From: an uncultured Lachnospiraceae bacterium
GTDB taxonomy: Bacteria; Bacillota; Clostridia; Lachnospirales; Lachnospiraceae
DNA: 64,000 nucleotides
Assembly: GCA_910579505.1 (NCBI GenBank)
Contig: CAJTTZ010000013.1
Span: forward strand, 1-64,000
Direction of reading: 5' to 3'
Each line of letters starts with the position of its first letter. The first letter of the stretch is position 1. The notes under the pieces were generated by a model that saw only the letters and a program-made list of their open reading frames with translations, made no database searches and was not told where the DNA came from. This document shows, piece after piece, positions 40,872-50,220 of this stretch. The position numbers and the translations under genes were made by a program.

Positions 40872-41673
40872 CCCTGTCTTCCCCCTCTTTCCCCATCGGA
40901 TAAATCCCGTAACGCTTCATATACTGAAGCGATTCCTTCTGTGCCTCCACGCCCTTAACCTCCACCAGCACCGGCGCCTCTACCCGGTACTGCCTGATCA
41001 GGCGGTCAAATTCCTGCCAGTCCAGCTTTCCTGCGCCCACTGCCAGATGCAGGTCATTTTGCAGATCGTTGTCATTGATGTGTATATGCCGGATATACGG
41101 CGCCAGCGTCTCAATCCACTCCCGTCCCGGGCACTTTGAAAGCATGGCGTGGGCATAGTCCAGACAGACCCCGAAATTTTTCACGTCCCGCATCTTCTCC
41201 GCAAGCCCCGCCAGAATATCCGGCGCCTCATCGAACATGTTCTCCATATAAATCTGCTGTGCCGGATACTGGTCTGCAATCTCCGCAAAAAACGCCATGT
41301 TCCTGTCCCGCCAGTTTCTCAGGTATTCCGGCGAGCGAAACCCTGCCAGACGTCCCGTATGGAACACGACGCCCTTTAGTCCCATGCCCTGTGCGATCTC
41401 CATGGACTGACGCACCCGCAGTGTAGAAATGTTACGGATCAGGGGATCGTCGCTGTGGATCGTCACATCTAAGAAAGCGCCGTGCATGGTATCCCCTGCA
41501 AAGCTCTCCCTGTGCTTTCTGTAATCTGCGGTGATCCGCTCCTGCTCCTTAACATCATCCAGGATCTTCGGAATAAAAAAATCATTATATTCAAATGCGC
41601 ACCCGTGCTCCGCCGCCAGAGAACACATCCGTTCCATGTCCTTCCTGTCGGGAACCAAATACAGCTTACTCAT
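40855..41673 (-). CDS. Sugar phosphate isomerase/epimerase-like TIM-barrel protein
   Basis: A 272-residue xylose isomerase-like TIM-barrel protein. Metal-ligand-type motifs include QIYMENMFDE, FGVCLDYAHA, IRHIHINDND and VLVEVKG. The substrate cannot be told from the sequence. It sits 10 bases after the cyclase gene and overlaps the HD-GYP gene, which is unusual company for a sugar enzyme and suggests cotranscription. Confidence 0.82.
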   Translation of the reverse strand: MSKLYLVPDRKDMERMCSLAAEHGCAFEYNDFFIPKILDDVKEQERITADYRKHRESFAGDTMHGAFLDVTIHSDDPLIRNISTLRVRQSMEIAQGMGLKGVVFHTGRLAGFRSPEYLRNWRDRNMAFFAEIADQYPAQQIYMENMFDEAPDILAGLAEKMRDVKNFGVCLDYAHAMLSKCPGREWIETLAPYIRHIHINDNDLQNDLHLAVGAGKLDWQEFDRLIRQYRVEAPVLVEVKGVEAQKESLQYMKRYGIYPMGKEGEDRDASAI

Positions 41674-41683
41674 GTTTCCTCCA

Positions 41684-43495
41684 CTACGCTCTATCTTTTA
41701 CATCATCCAATTGGTATACGAAAACGCCGTTGCTCTTTCCCTTCAAGGGGATCTCCCCGATTGGCGTCACGGCAACCCTGTCTTTTACCGCCTCATAAAC
41801 TTCCTTACTGATCAGAATCTGTCCGGGCTTCGCATTGCTCTCCAATCTCGCCGCCGTATTGACAGTATCCCCGATTGCCGTATAGTCCATCCTGAAATCA
41901 CAGCCGATATTTCCCACAACGGCATTGCCGCAGTTTATGCCGATTCCGAATGACACACTCTTTCCATACCGCCTGCGGAATTTTTCGGCTATTCTGTCCG
42001 CCCCCGCCTGCATATCCCACGCGGTGGCAACTGCCCGGAAAATATAATCATCCAGATCAAACGGCGCGTTAAAGACGGCCATGGTCGCATCTCCCACAAA
42101 CTTATCCAGCGTACCGCCGTTATCAAAAATCGACTGCGTGGTGAGTCCCAGATACTCGTTGAGTATCTCCACCACTTCCTCCGGCTCCAGGCTCTCCGAC
42201 ATCGTCGTAAATCCCCTGATATCCACAAACAGCACCGCAATATGGCGGTTCTCCCCGCCGATCACCAGTTCAAAATCTTTATCTTTGCTGATTTTATCTA
42301 CCACCTGAGGCGCCACATACTGTTTAAAGACATTGATCACCCGCCGCCTGCGCATGATCTCCGCCAGATATCTGCGCACCATCTGTACCAGCCAGACAGC
42401 CAGCAGGCAGACCGGCAAAAGGATCGTCGGAACAATCCATCCGCTCCCATACATTATCTTTACGAAGACAAAATCAAAAACTGTCAGCACAGCCAGAAGA
42501 ATTGTGGAATGCAGCATCCGCATTTTCTCACTGCAGACATAGAAAACGCCGCACAGAAACGCCGCCGCCAGCGCATAGGCCAGAGGCGGTGCCGGAAGCT
42601 GTGTCTTTCCTTCCAGCAGCGCTTCTATGATATTGGCATGTATCTCCACCCCGTACATCTGGCTGTTGTGGGCTATTGCCGGCATATAGGCGTCCTGCAT
42701 ACCAACGGCGTAAGCACCCACCAGCACAACCGCATCCTGAAAAACAGCCGGGTCCACCGTGCCGTCCAGCACATCCGCCATAGAAACTACGCTGTAGCCT
42801 CCCGCCTTGCCGGAATACGTGAAATAGAACCGGTTGTTTCTCCCATATACGGCGGGAAACACCGCTTCTTCGCCCCGGCTCTCCTGATAGGCTTTATAAA
42901 CCCGGGAGGAGAGGCTGTACGCCCGCTCTCCGTCATAGTCCAGATAAGCCATAGCCTGCCTCACATAACCGTCCGTATCCACAAAAGTATTGGCAAAGCC
43001 GCACATAACCTCATTCTTTAAGCTGTCATAAGGTTCAATCACATAGTCCACATGGTAGGGATTATAGACAATCCGGCCGTCCGCCCCCTTCTCCGGCTGT
43101 TCCTTAAAAGAAAAGCTCATGGCCGCAACCACGTTGCCCGCTTCCCCGCAGATGCTCGCAAAGTGATCGTCCGCCTCCCTGTCCGCCTCCTCGCTGTAGA
43201 TCACATCGAACCCGATCACAGCCGGACGTGTGCCGTCTGCACTGTTCAGCATGGATACCAGCTTCGCCGGAATCTCCCTGCTCCAAGTGTTGACAGGACC
43301 ATACGCTTCCAGCGTCTTATCGTCGATACCTATAATATAAATTTTTTTGTTGGTGACGCTCTCCCTCTGGTTCAGCCTGTCGGATATTCCGATATCGAAA
43401 AATCCAGCCGCGCCAAAATACAGAATTGCGAAAGATACCAGAATAACGGCGGCAGTAACCGCCGCCGTTTTCATTTTGTTCAGATGTTTCATCAC
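41684..43495 (-). CDS. CHASE2-domain class III adenylate/guanylate cyclase
   Basis: A 603-residue membrane protein. An N-terminal helix, an extracellular CHASE2 domain (about 35-290, with KKIYIIGIDDKTLEAYG and AVIGFDVIYSE), three membrane helices (about 300-375) and a class III cyclase domain follow in order. Cyclase residues are present: metal Asp in VLFVDIRGFTTMSE, KFVGDATMAVF, and YTAIGDTVNTAARLE with the transition-state Asn and Arg. cAMP is the likelier product from the YTAIGD pattern. It lies directly after the FecR-domain gene, a pairing known for CHASE2 proteins. Confidence 0.92.
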   Translation of the reverse strand: MMKHLNKMKTAAVTAAVILVSFAILYFGAAGFFDIGISDRLNQRESVTNKKIYIIGIDDKTLEAYGPVNTWSREIPAKLVSMLNSADGTRPAVIGFDVIYSEEADREADDHFASICGEAGNVVAAMSFSFKEQPEKGADGRIVYNPYHVDYVIEPYDSLKNEVMCGFANTFVDTDGYVRQAMAYLDYDGERAYSLSSRVYKAYQESRGEEAVFPAVYGRNNRFYFTYSGKAGGYSVVSMADVLDGTVDPAVFQDAVVLVGAYAVGMQDAYMPAIAHNSQMYGVEIHANIIEALLEGKTQLPAPPLAYALAAAFLCGVFYVCSEKMRMLHSTILLAVLTVFDFVFVKIMYGSGWIVPTILLPVCLLAVWLVQMVRRYLAEIMRRRRVINVFKQYVAPQVVDKISKDKDFELVIGGENRHIAVLFVDIRGFTTMSESLEPEEVVEILNEYLGLTTQSIFDNGGTLDKFVGDATMAVFNAPFDLDDYIFRAVATAWDMQAGADRIAEKFRRRYGKSVSFGIGINCGNAVVGNIGCDFRMDYTAIGDTVNTAARLESNAKPGQILISKEVYEAVKDRVAVTPIGEIPLKGKSNGVFVYQLDDVKDRA

Positions 43496-43529
43496 TTTTT
43501 ATCTACTGTCCCTCTCAAGTCCGTTGCCG

Positions 43530-44840
43530 CTATTTCCAGAATACCGTCACGTTCGCCTCGATCTTTGTTCCAAAATCAAAGTCCCAGGCACCGCTCTGTG
43601 CCGGGGCAAGTACGGGCGCTGCAACTTTCTCCCCGCTTTTCACAGTCTGCGTCGCAAACACCTTGCCCTCATACATAAAGGTCACCTTGTATGTCTTTGG
43701 CTTTGACGGCTTATCCTTATCCTCGTCCTTCTTATCATCATCCGATTTGTCTTCATCCGAACCGTTTCCGGCATTTTCGTTCTGGGAACCGTTTCCTCCC
43801 GTATTCCCCTGAGCCACATTGCCGGTGCTCGCCGGCTGTACCGGCTTTGGCTGATTTACCACAGGAGCCTGCGGCAAAGGCGCCTGCTGTCCTGTCGTCG
43901 GCTTCATCGCAGGAGCCTGCGGCTTTTCTATGGACGGTTTTGCCGGGGCATTCCCTGCCACGTCTATCTTTGTATGTATCTGGGTATCCGCCACAACATC
44001 CGCGGCGGCTGCCGTCTCTTCCGATGACTCTGCCTGCTCTTTCTCAGGCTGTCCCGTCTGATCGCCCCCGCTCTTTGACGTATCGCCGGCGGTTTCCTCT
44101 CCCGAAGCAAGCTGGGCCAGTTCCTCCACCGAGATACCCGTCACTTCCTGTCCGTTCTCCATCATGTCAAGCAAATTCTCGACTGCCTGCACGGGCAGTT
44201 CATCATATGCAATGTCTCCCACATCGCTCATCGTCCCATCCCGATATACAGTCAATTCACTGCCCGCCGGAACCAATGTCTCTTCCCCGTAATTGCCGTC
44301 CGGCAGAACAGGCTTCGTCGCGACTTTTCCCTGAAAGCAGCACAGTTTTGTATTCTGTTGGCCATTTTCGTCCACATACAGTTCCACGCGATAGATCGTC
44401 CCGCGGACAGCCATCACCGAATTCGGTGTGGAAGTCTCATACTGGGCGCCTTCGCTCAGGGGATGTTTAATCTCATTGGTAATGGCACCCTGTTCCAGCG
44501 ATATCCTGGTCTTGGAATCCTCCCCGGTCCCTTCCGCTTCCACGGAAAAAACCGTATCCGCCTCCGCCATCACGTACTTATCGTCATCCAGCTTCATCCG
44601 CATGCTGGAATCTGACGCCACGCTGACACGGTCACCTGATTCCAGATACAGGTTTTCCGCCGCGTTCATAGTTCCCACGCTCTCGCGCTCGATTACGGCG
44701 CTTCCGTCCACATCATATACCAGTATGGAACGGAATGCCTCCTCCTTATTCGTCAATAGTGCGATTACCGCTACAGCGATCACAGCCACCGCGGCACAGG
44801 CACAAATTATGATTTTCTTATTTGACATCATTTTCTGCAT
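43530..44840 (-). CDS. Membrane-anchored FecR-domain protein
   Basis: A 436-residue protein with an N-terminal membrane helix (about 8-30) and an external FecR domain (about 60-200, including NSVMAVRGTIYRVELY). A Pro/Gln/Ala-rich and then Asp/Lys-rich linker (about 270-375) leads to a C-terminal InlB-B-repeat-like domain (YKVTFMYEGKVFATQTVKSG). In Gram-positives FecR domains bind envelope ligands or partners. Together with the CHASE2 cyclase 34 bases downstream it may form a sensor pair. The linker could span the cell wall. Confidence 0.82.
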   Translation of the reverse strand: MQKMMSNKKIIICACAAVAVIAVAVIALLTNKEEAFRSILVYDVDGSAVIERESVGTMNAAENLYLESGDRVSVASDSSMRMKLDDDKYVMAEADTVFSVEAEGTGEDSKTRISLEQGAITNEIKHPLSEGAQYETSTPNSVMAVRGTIYRVELYVDENGQQNTKLCCFQGKVATKPVLPDGNYGEETLVPAGSELTVYRDGTMSDVGDIAYDELPVQAVENLLDMMENGQEVTGISVEELAQLASGEETAGDTSKSGGDQTGQPEKEQAESSEETAAAADVVADTQIHTKIDVAGNAPAKPSIEKPQAPAMKPTTGQQAPLPQAPVVNQPKPVQPASTGNVAQGNTGGNGSQNENAGNGSDEDKSDDDKKDEDKDKPSKPKTYKVTFMYEGKVFATQTVKSGEKVAAPVLAPAQSGAWDFDFGTKIEANVTVFWK

Positions 44841-44885
44841 CTTCTTTCACGCCTCTCTTTCGGCCCACTGTTCTATTTTCGAAAG

Positions 44886-46148
44886 TTATCTGGAAAACCT
44901 GTAACTGCCGTCTGCTGTCACATAAAAATCGCTGCCGCCCTGATAAACCGACTTATCGCCTTCCACGTACCATTTTCCTTCCGCCAGATGATATTTCTCC
45001 CCCGCCTTCAGATCATAAACTCCGCTCCCAGAAATGACATTACTGTCATCTGGCGTGTCCGGTTCCGGCGTTTCGGTTCCCAATACCGTAATGCTGCAAG
45101 TCTTCTCATTGCCCGCCTTATCTTTCACCCGGATCAGACAGGAAGTGCCGTTTGCCGCCACCTTATAATTTCCGTTTTCAGAAACTGCCAGCTGCTCATT
45201 TACCAGAACGCAGTCCAGATTGGCATCTTCCACCTGAAAAAGCGTTCCCTCCGGGTAGGTCTTTCCCTCCTCAACGCCTTTTATGACAGGCATTTGGGTG
45301 TCCACTACGATTCCATTGGAGCGGGCGTAATAGTTCTGTCCCCCCGCCGTCACCTTTACATATACGACATACTTTCCATCCTGCGAAAGAAGAATACTCT
45401 CAGACGGGTACTCCCTTTGGGTCCAGTCTAAATGATCCATCTGCTCTTCCGCCTTAGCCTCCGCCCCCATGTCGGTCACTTTATCCTTAAACCAGAAAAC
45501 GGAAACGTCCTCATCATTCTGGTTGACGGACACTTCAACCTGCGGGCCCCAATGATTGACATATTCAAAATCAACCTCACCGCCCAGACTGCAGGTGCTG
45601 TTTTTTCCATCCCTTGTAATAACAATCTCAGGCGCAGAAGTCACATCATCATCCGGCACATTCCCATCATCCGGCGCGCCTTCCTCTCCTGACGCATTCC
45701 CGTCATCCGGCACGCCTTCCTCTCCTGATACATTCCCGTCATCCGGCACGCCTTCCTCTCCTGACGCGTTTCCGTCATCCGGCGCGCTTTCCTCTCCTGA
45801 CACATTCCCGTCATCCGACGCGCTTTTCTTTTCTGACGCGTTTCCGTCATCCGGCGCGCTTTCCTCTCCTGACACATTCCCGTCATCCGACGCGCTTTTC
45901 TTTTCTGACGCATTTCCGTTATCCGGCGCGCCTTCCTCTCCTGACGCATTCCCGTCATCCGGCGCGCTTTTCTTTTCTGACGCGTTCCCGTCATCCGGCG
46001 CATTTTCATCCTCGTAAAACTCATCATCCCCGGATACAGTACCCGGCTCATCCTCCGCCGCCAGCATCGTACTCATCGGCACTGTGCACCCTAGCAGTAC
46101 CGCCAATCCCAGCGCCGCCGCCTTTTTCCAATTCCTGAACATATTCAC
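44886..46148 (-). CDS. Secreted acidic repeat protein
   Basis: A 420-residue protein with a signal peptide (about 1-31, ending TMLAAEDE). Ten tandem 12-residue repeats follow, of the type APDDGNASGEES (49-168). Ig/cadherin-like segments come next (EIVITRDGKNSTCSLGGEVD, SILLSQDGKYVVYVKVT, RVKDKAGNEKTCSITV). The C-terminal part has AEGKWYVEGDKSVYQGG. It is probably surface exposed, with the acidic repeats as a flexible stalk. It starts the gene train that continues to FecR and the cyclase. Confidence 0.75.
   Translation of the reverse strand: MNMFRNWKKAAALGLAVLLGCTVPMSTMLAAEDEPGTVSGDDEFYEDENAPDDGNASEKKSAPDDGNASGEEGAPDNGNASEKKSASDDGNVSGEESAPDDGNASEKKSASDDGNVSGEESAPDDGNASGEEGVPDDGNVSGEEGVPDDGNASGEEGAPDDGNVPDDDVTSAPEIVITRDGKNSTCSLGGEVDFEYVNHWGPQVEVSVNQNDEDVSVFWFKDKVTDMGAEAKAEEQMDHLDWTQREYPSESILLSQDGKYVVYVKVTAGGQNYYARSNGIVVDTQMPVIKGVEEGKTYPEGTLFQVEDANLDCVLVNEQLAVSENGNYKVAANGTSCLIRVKDKAGNEKTCSITVLGTETPEPDTPDDSNVISGSGVYDLKAGEKYHLAEGKWYVEGDKSVYQGGSDFYVTADGSYRFSR
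45645..46004 (-). repeat. Ten tandem 36-base repeats inside the acidic protein gene
   Basis: Each unit encodes a variant of (S/G)(A/V)(P/S)D(D/N)GN(A/V)S(G/E)(E/K)(E/K). Two unit types (SGEE and SEKK ends) alternate in blocks, a pattern of unequal crossover and segmental duplication. Copy number should vary between strains. Confidence 0.9.
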
Positions 46149-46274
46149 CGCCCCCAGTTCTCACACTAAAACGCAAATTGCTCTCTTGATACGCGAACAT
46201 ACTTTTAAAGTATATATCGCCTTCTCTCCGTAAATATTTTACATGTAATCCATAATTTGGTCAATCTTTTGTCC

Positions 46275-47114
46275 TCAGAAGCACTGCAGAATAAGCCACA
46301 CGTTTTCAAAATTCCTTTCCCGCAGATCCTTCTTCTTGATGTAAAAATAAATACTTCCGCAATCACCGAACATCAATTCGTAATCCCCATCTGTCACCGT
46401 AGACATCTGGAACAGCAGCACCCACTCATTACTGTCAAAAAGCAGCTGCTCTTTTTGCTCATCCGAAAGCTCGGGAACATTGCCGCAGTAAATCCCACGA
46501 TCAATTTCGGCGCACTCGAAGGTCATATCGCCCTGAATCAGATTGGCATAGCCTAACAGTTTAGACAGCTCCTCATCCTCCGAATCCCCGTAGCCGCACA
46601 GAACTTTCTCCTCATCGTATTGGTCCCAGCCAACATCCGTCTCCCGCTCCGCAAGCTCTTCGAAATCAGGCAGCTCTGTCTTCTGTTCAAAAGACAGCGC
46701 AAATTCCGGCACAATAAAATCTGCCTCCAAGTCTCCCGGAAAAGCCGTCGGCTGTAAGTCCCCCGGGTTCTCCACGTAAAAAACTCTGGCACATCCCCTG
46801 TCCTTCGGGTCAAATCCCCATCTCATCGTACACATCTCATAAAAGAAGTATAACATTCCGCTGTGCGGCAGTTCGTTTTCTTTGTCGTACTCGCCAATCT
46901 CTCCCAGATTAATCTGCGCCAGAAAAGAAAGCGGTCTGCTTTTTGTGACGCCGCCAAAATCCTCCCCCTCGTAATAAGGCCACACAAAGTCTTCTGGGAG
47001 ATGCGGTTTTCCACCGAATTTGCTTGCGCCGGCCGGCAGTTCCTTTTCCGCCGGCTCATAGTTTGTTATAATTGCCGTTCTCTTGATCTGGTCAAATAAT
47101 TTTTGAAAATCCAT
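46275..47114 (-). CDS. DUF1963 (YwqG-like) family protein
   Basis: A 279-residue protein with DUF1963 signatures: ASKFGGKPHLPEDFVWP, PLSFLAQINLGEI, GMLYFFYE and LLGYANLIQGDM. ATG at 47,114 (MDFQKLFDQ) follows GGAGG at 8 bases; longer frames to 47,156 lack a site. No biochemical role is known for the family. It stands alone between the metK terminator and the repeat protein promoter region. Confidence 0.82.
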   Translation of the reverse strand: MDFQKLFDQIKRTAIITNYEPAEKELPAGASKFGGKPHLPEDFVWPYYEGEDFGGVTKSRPLSFLAQINLGEIGEYDKENELPHSGMLYFFYEMCTMRWGFDPKDRGCARVFYVENPGDLQPTAFPGDLEADFIVPEFALSFEQKTELPDFEELAERETDVGWDQYDEEKVLCGYGDSEDEELSKLLGYANLIQGDMTFECAEIDRGIYCGNVPELSDEQKEQLLFDSNEWVLLFQMSTVTDGDYELMFGDCGSIYFYIKKKDLRERNFENVWLILQCF

Positions 47115-47161
47115 CCTCCTGTCCTCCATCTCATGCCCGGTCCGCCCGTCTCGCATATTCC

Positions 47162-47197
47162 AAAAAGCCCCGCGCCATATCGGCGCAGGGACTTTTG
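47162..47197 (-). terminator. Terminator of metK
   Basis: On the minus strand AAAAGTCCCTGCGCC pairs with GGCGCGGGGCTTTT around a GATAT loop, ending in a T-run just downstream of the metK stop. Confidence 0.82.
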
Positions 47198-47212
47198 CTA
47201 TTTTTTATGAAT

Positions 47213-48394
47213 TTACAGATATTTCTTCAATGCATCCACCTTGTCAAGCTTCTCCCAGGGCAGGTCCAGATCATTACGGCCAAAATGACCGTATGCCGCA
47301 GTCTGCTTGTAAATCGGACGGCGAAGGTCAAGCATCTTGATGATGCCTGCAGGTCTCAAGTCAAAGTTCTCGCGCACGATCTCCACAAGCCTGTCATCCG
47401 CAATCTTGCCTGTACCAAAGGTATCTACCATTACGGAAGTGGGCTGGGCCACACCGATGGCATAGGAAAGCTGAATCTCGCACTTGTCCGCAATGCCCGC
47501 AGCCACAATGTTCTTCGCCACGTAACGGGCAGCGTAAGCTGCGGAGCGGTCTACCTTCGTGCAGTCCTTGCCGGAGAATGCACCGCCGCCATGGCGCGCA
47601 TAACCGCCGTAAGTGTCAACGATGATCTTTCGGCCTGTCAGACCCGCATCACCGTGAGGACCGCCGATTACGAAACGTCCCGTAGGATTGATAAAGAATT
47701 TGGTCTGGTCGTCCACCAGTTCTTTCGGCAGAACCGGATCAAACACATACTTTTTGATGTCCTCGTGAATCTGCTCCTGCGTCACATCATCGTCATGCTG
47801 GGTAGATAACACAACCGCCTCCAGACGAACGGGCTTGCCCGCCTCGTCGTACTCTACGGAAACCTGACTCTTGCCATCGGGTCTCAAATACTTGAGCGTG
47901 CCGTCCTTGCGAACCTTTGTAAGCTGCAGCGCCAGCTTGTGCGCAAGATCAATAGGATAAGGCATGTACTCTTCCGTCTCGTTGGTGGCATAGCCGAACA
48001 TCATGCCCTGATCGCCCGCGCCCGTGTCCAGATCGTCCGTCTGCTCGCCCTTCTTTGCCTCAAGCGCCTTGTCCACGCCCATGGCGATATCCGCCGACTG
48101 CTCGTCAATCGCCACAAACACCGCGCAGGTATTAGCGTCAAAGCCATACTCAGACTTGGTGTATCCGATCTCCCGAACGGTATCGCGCACGATCTTCTGC
48201 ATATCCACATATGCATTGGTGGTGATCTCGCCGGTCACCAGTACAAACCCCGTGCAGACCGCCGTCTCACATGCCACACGGCTCATGGGATCTTTTTCCA
48301 TGCAGGCGTCCAGAATCGCGTCTGAAATTGCGTCGCAGACTTTGTCGGGATGTCCCTCAGTTACAGATTCGGATGTAAATAATCTTTTCTCCAT
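47213..48394 (-). CDS. metK: S-adenosylmethionine synthetase
   Basis: A 393-residue enzyme that makes SAM from methionine and ATP. The N-terminal TSESVTEGHPDKVCDAISD, the loop TGAGDQGMMFGYA, and GGPHGDAGLTGRKIIVDTYGG with GGGAFSGKD are all canonical. It lies 114 bases downstream of a membrane protein gene on the same strand. A SAM-I riboswitch lies 1.7 kb upstream of its start, beyond that gene. The immediate 5' region shows no riboswitch of its own. Confidence 0.97.
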   Translation of the reverse strand: MEKRLFTSESVTEGHPDKVCDAISDAILDACMEKDPMSRVACETAVCTGFVLVTGEITTNAYVDMQKIVRDTVREIGYTKSEYGFDANTCAVFVAIDEQSADIAMGVDKALEAKKGEQTDDLDTGAGDQGMMFGYATNETEEYMPYPIDLAHKLALQLTKVRKDGTLKYLRPDGKSQVSVEYDEAGKPVRLEAVVLSTQHDDDVTQEQIHEDIKKYVFDPVLPKELVDDQTKFFINPTGRFVIGGPHGDAGLTGRKIIVDTYGGYARHGGGAFSGKDCTKVDRSAAYAARYVAKNIVAAGIADKCEIQLSYAIGVAQPTSVMVDTFGTGKIADDRLVEIVRENFDLRPAGIIKMLDLRRPIYKQTAAYGHFGRNDLDLPWEKLDKVDALKKYL

Positions 48395-48508
48395 TTTTTC
48401 TCCATTCCAAAACGTTTTACTTTGCTCTTCCGTTTTTAATTTTTTTAATATAAATTGAGAAATCGGACAGAAGACGCTGCTTATTCCAATATCCCAAATA
48501 TATTCTGT

Positions 48509-49932
48509 TTAATGTAACAGCATCCAAAAATAGCATACCAGCACAATCGGCATACAAAATGTATACATTGTCAAAAGAACGCTCTGATTCATCTTCATTT
48601 CATATCTTTTCGTATACCGATAACAGTTGATGACAAGCAAGATACCTACGGCTCCCACGGTGCAGGTTCTTATGATGAGCCGAAGCGGATCCAGGGCTTC
48701 CCCTAACTTCATCATATACTTCCACAAAAAGATCCCGTCTTCAGTCCCGCCCTGATATCTGCTCTTTCCCATATAATCACATAAAGCCGTTATCCACGAA
48801 TGTTTCATAATATAAACCGTATTCAGGTTCTTTGGATAACAGCATCCGGCAGCCTGAAACATGCGCCCATAGGTTATTCCCGTAAACAGAAATAAATTAA
48901 TATTCATATACTGTCCCGATATCATAATTGCAACAGCAAGAAACGGCACATACAGGAACATTCTGTAAAAATCGTCCGACATCATGAAACAGACTGTCAC
49001 AAGAATCAGGGATATGATATAAATGATCTTTGCATTATGTTCCGCTTTCTCTGAAAACGGTTCAAAATAACAGTAAAAGTATACCAGACATAAAATGATG
49101 CCTGAAACAGAAATTTCACCCCATCTCGTGGAGAGGGTGGAGCCTTGCAGCATCTCGCCTATAAACTGTGCAAAGAAATCCACCTCCTGGTAAATCTGGT
49201 CATTCCTGTACAGAAACTCAAATACCAGTAACGGCGACACCGTTCCCATGATATAGAGAAACAGCCCTGTTATCCTCTTTTCTTTCAGCAGCAGTACCGC
49301 CAGAACCGGAAGAATCATAATCGGACAAAGTGTAACACTGCACACCATGCATAGATAACATCTCTTCCAATATCCTTTCAAAAAACAATAGAGGGAAATC
49401 ATCATAAGGCTGATATAGACAATCTCGTCCTGCCCGACATACCCTACCGACAGCAATATTTCCGGCGAGGCCATAACCAGCAGCATAGTCACCGCCGCTT
49501 TTTCATAATCAGCCGTCAGCATGACGCATATTTTCCCACTGACATACGCCGTCACGATCTGCAGCAGATACAAAAACAGCTTTGTCCAGCATATACTGAA
49601 AAAATTTGTCACCAGCAATGTACCGCTTACAGTATGTACGACCCACAATGGCAGGTTCCAGACACAGAGCGGCAATAACCACAAATAGTTTCCCTTACAG
49701 TTTTGATGGGCCGCTCCGTGAACATTCTGGGCCGTATAAATATAAAATTCGTCCAATTTCCCTTTAAAAAACAGATCCCAGAAATTCAGGCTCCATGCCG
49801 CCAGCGAATCCACGTCTTCATATTCAAAGGTAATCAGGGCTAACAGTCCTGTCAATATTGCGGCAACTGTCAGAAAAACATATAGTCTATGCTTCTGCCC
49901 CCCCCCCTCATAAATTCAGTTATATTACGCAT
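48509..49932 (-). CDS. Polytopic membrane protein (GT-C glycosyltransferase-like), probably phase-variable and out of frame here
   Basis: The main frame (stop 48,509) encodes about 450 residues with roughly ten membrane helices and an N-terminal loop (FEYEDVDSLAAWSLNFWDLF) like GT-C glycosyltransferases that use polyprenyl-linked sugars. A real start, ATG at 49,932, lies 5 bases after GAGGAGG and begins MRNITEFMRGG. The following G10 tract (49,898-49,907) throws it out of frame, ending at a TAG. With 8 or 11 G the protein would read on as QKHRLYVFLTVAAILTG. A weak TTG at 49,855 is the first start in the main frame. The gene lies between a SAM-I riboswitch and metK. Confidence 0.72.
49898..49907 (-). 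repeat. Homopolymeric G10 tract at the start of the membrane protein gene
   Basis: Ten consecutive C on the plus strand (G on the coding strand) lie within the first eleven codons of the frame started at 49,932. Slipped-strand changes of one to two bases would switch translation on or off. Confidence 0.95.
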
Positions 49933-50015
49933 AACGCCCTCCTCTATGCCCTATTTAACGGATATTTTCCTGCCTGCCGTATGCTGACAAACTTCCTCTT
50001 GGTGCCCGTGCGCAT

Positions 50016-50051
50016 AAAAGAAGCCCTCTTACTTCTCTTGGAAATAAGGGG
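50016..50051 (-). terminator. Terminator of the SAM-I riboswitch
   Basis: CCCCTTATTTC (coding strand, 50,051-50,041) pairs with GAAGTAAGAGGG (50,035-50,024) with one bulged A, followed by CTTCTTTT. The CTTATT part can instead pair with AATAAG of the riboswitch P1 3' strand as an antiterminator. Confidence 0.82.
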
Positions 50052-50074
50052 ACCCGACATACACACATCAAATC

Positions 50075-50187
50075 CTCTTATTGTTCGATCATGCTGCCAT
50101 AGCAGCTTCGCTCAGGTTGGCACCTTCCTTGCAAGGGGTTGCCGTGGCTTCGTCGATCCTATGTATCTCCACCACTCTGAATAAGAG
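50075..50187 (-). promoter_or_regulatory. SAM-I (S-box) riboswitch
   Basis: The RNA closes with P1 CTCTTATT/AATAAGAG. It contains the conserved S-box elements in order: AGAGTGGTGGAG, CGACGAAGCCACGGCAACC, GGAAGGTGCCAACC, and a P4 hairpin GCTGC-TAT-GGCAGC. SAM binding would favour the terminator at 50,016-50,051 and shut off transcription. The next genes on this strand are the phase-variable membrane protein and then metK, so the switch originally or still controls metK. Confidence 0.93.
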
Positions 50188-50220
50188 AAAGATATCACGC
50201 TATAAAATTTTCTATTAGTA

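Noticed and set aside
45648..46010. Possible CRISPR array because of regular repeats
   Set aside because: Repeats are contiguous 36-base units without spacers and keep a coding frame.
45556..46017. Plus-strand frame with Ser/Pro repeats inside the acidic repeat gene
   Set aside because: It is the complement of the tandem repeats; the minus strand has signal peptide, start and domain content.
48395..48508. SAM riboswitch directly before metK
   Set aside because: The 114 bases lack S-box motifs; the riboswitch is at 50,075-50,187.
49898..49907. Treating the G10 tract as a plain sequencing error
   Set aside because: Possible for homopolymers, but the strong start site and its position within the first codons fit a contingency locus; raw reads are needed.
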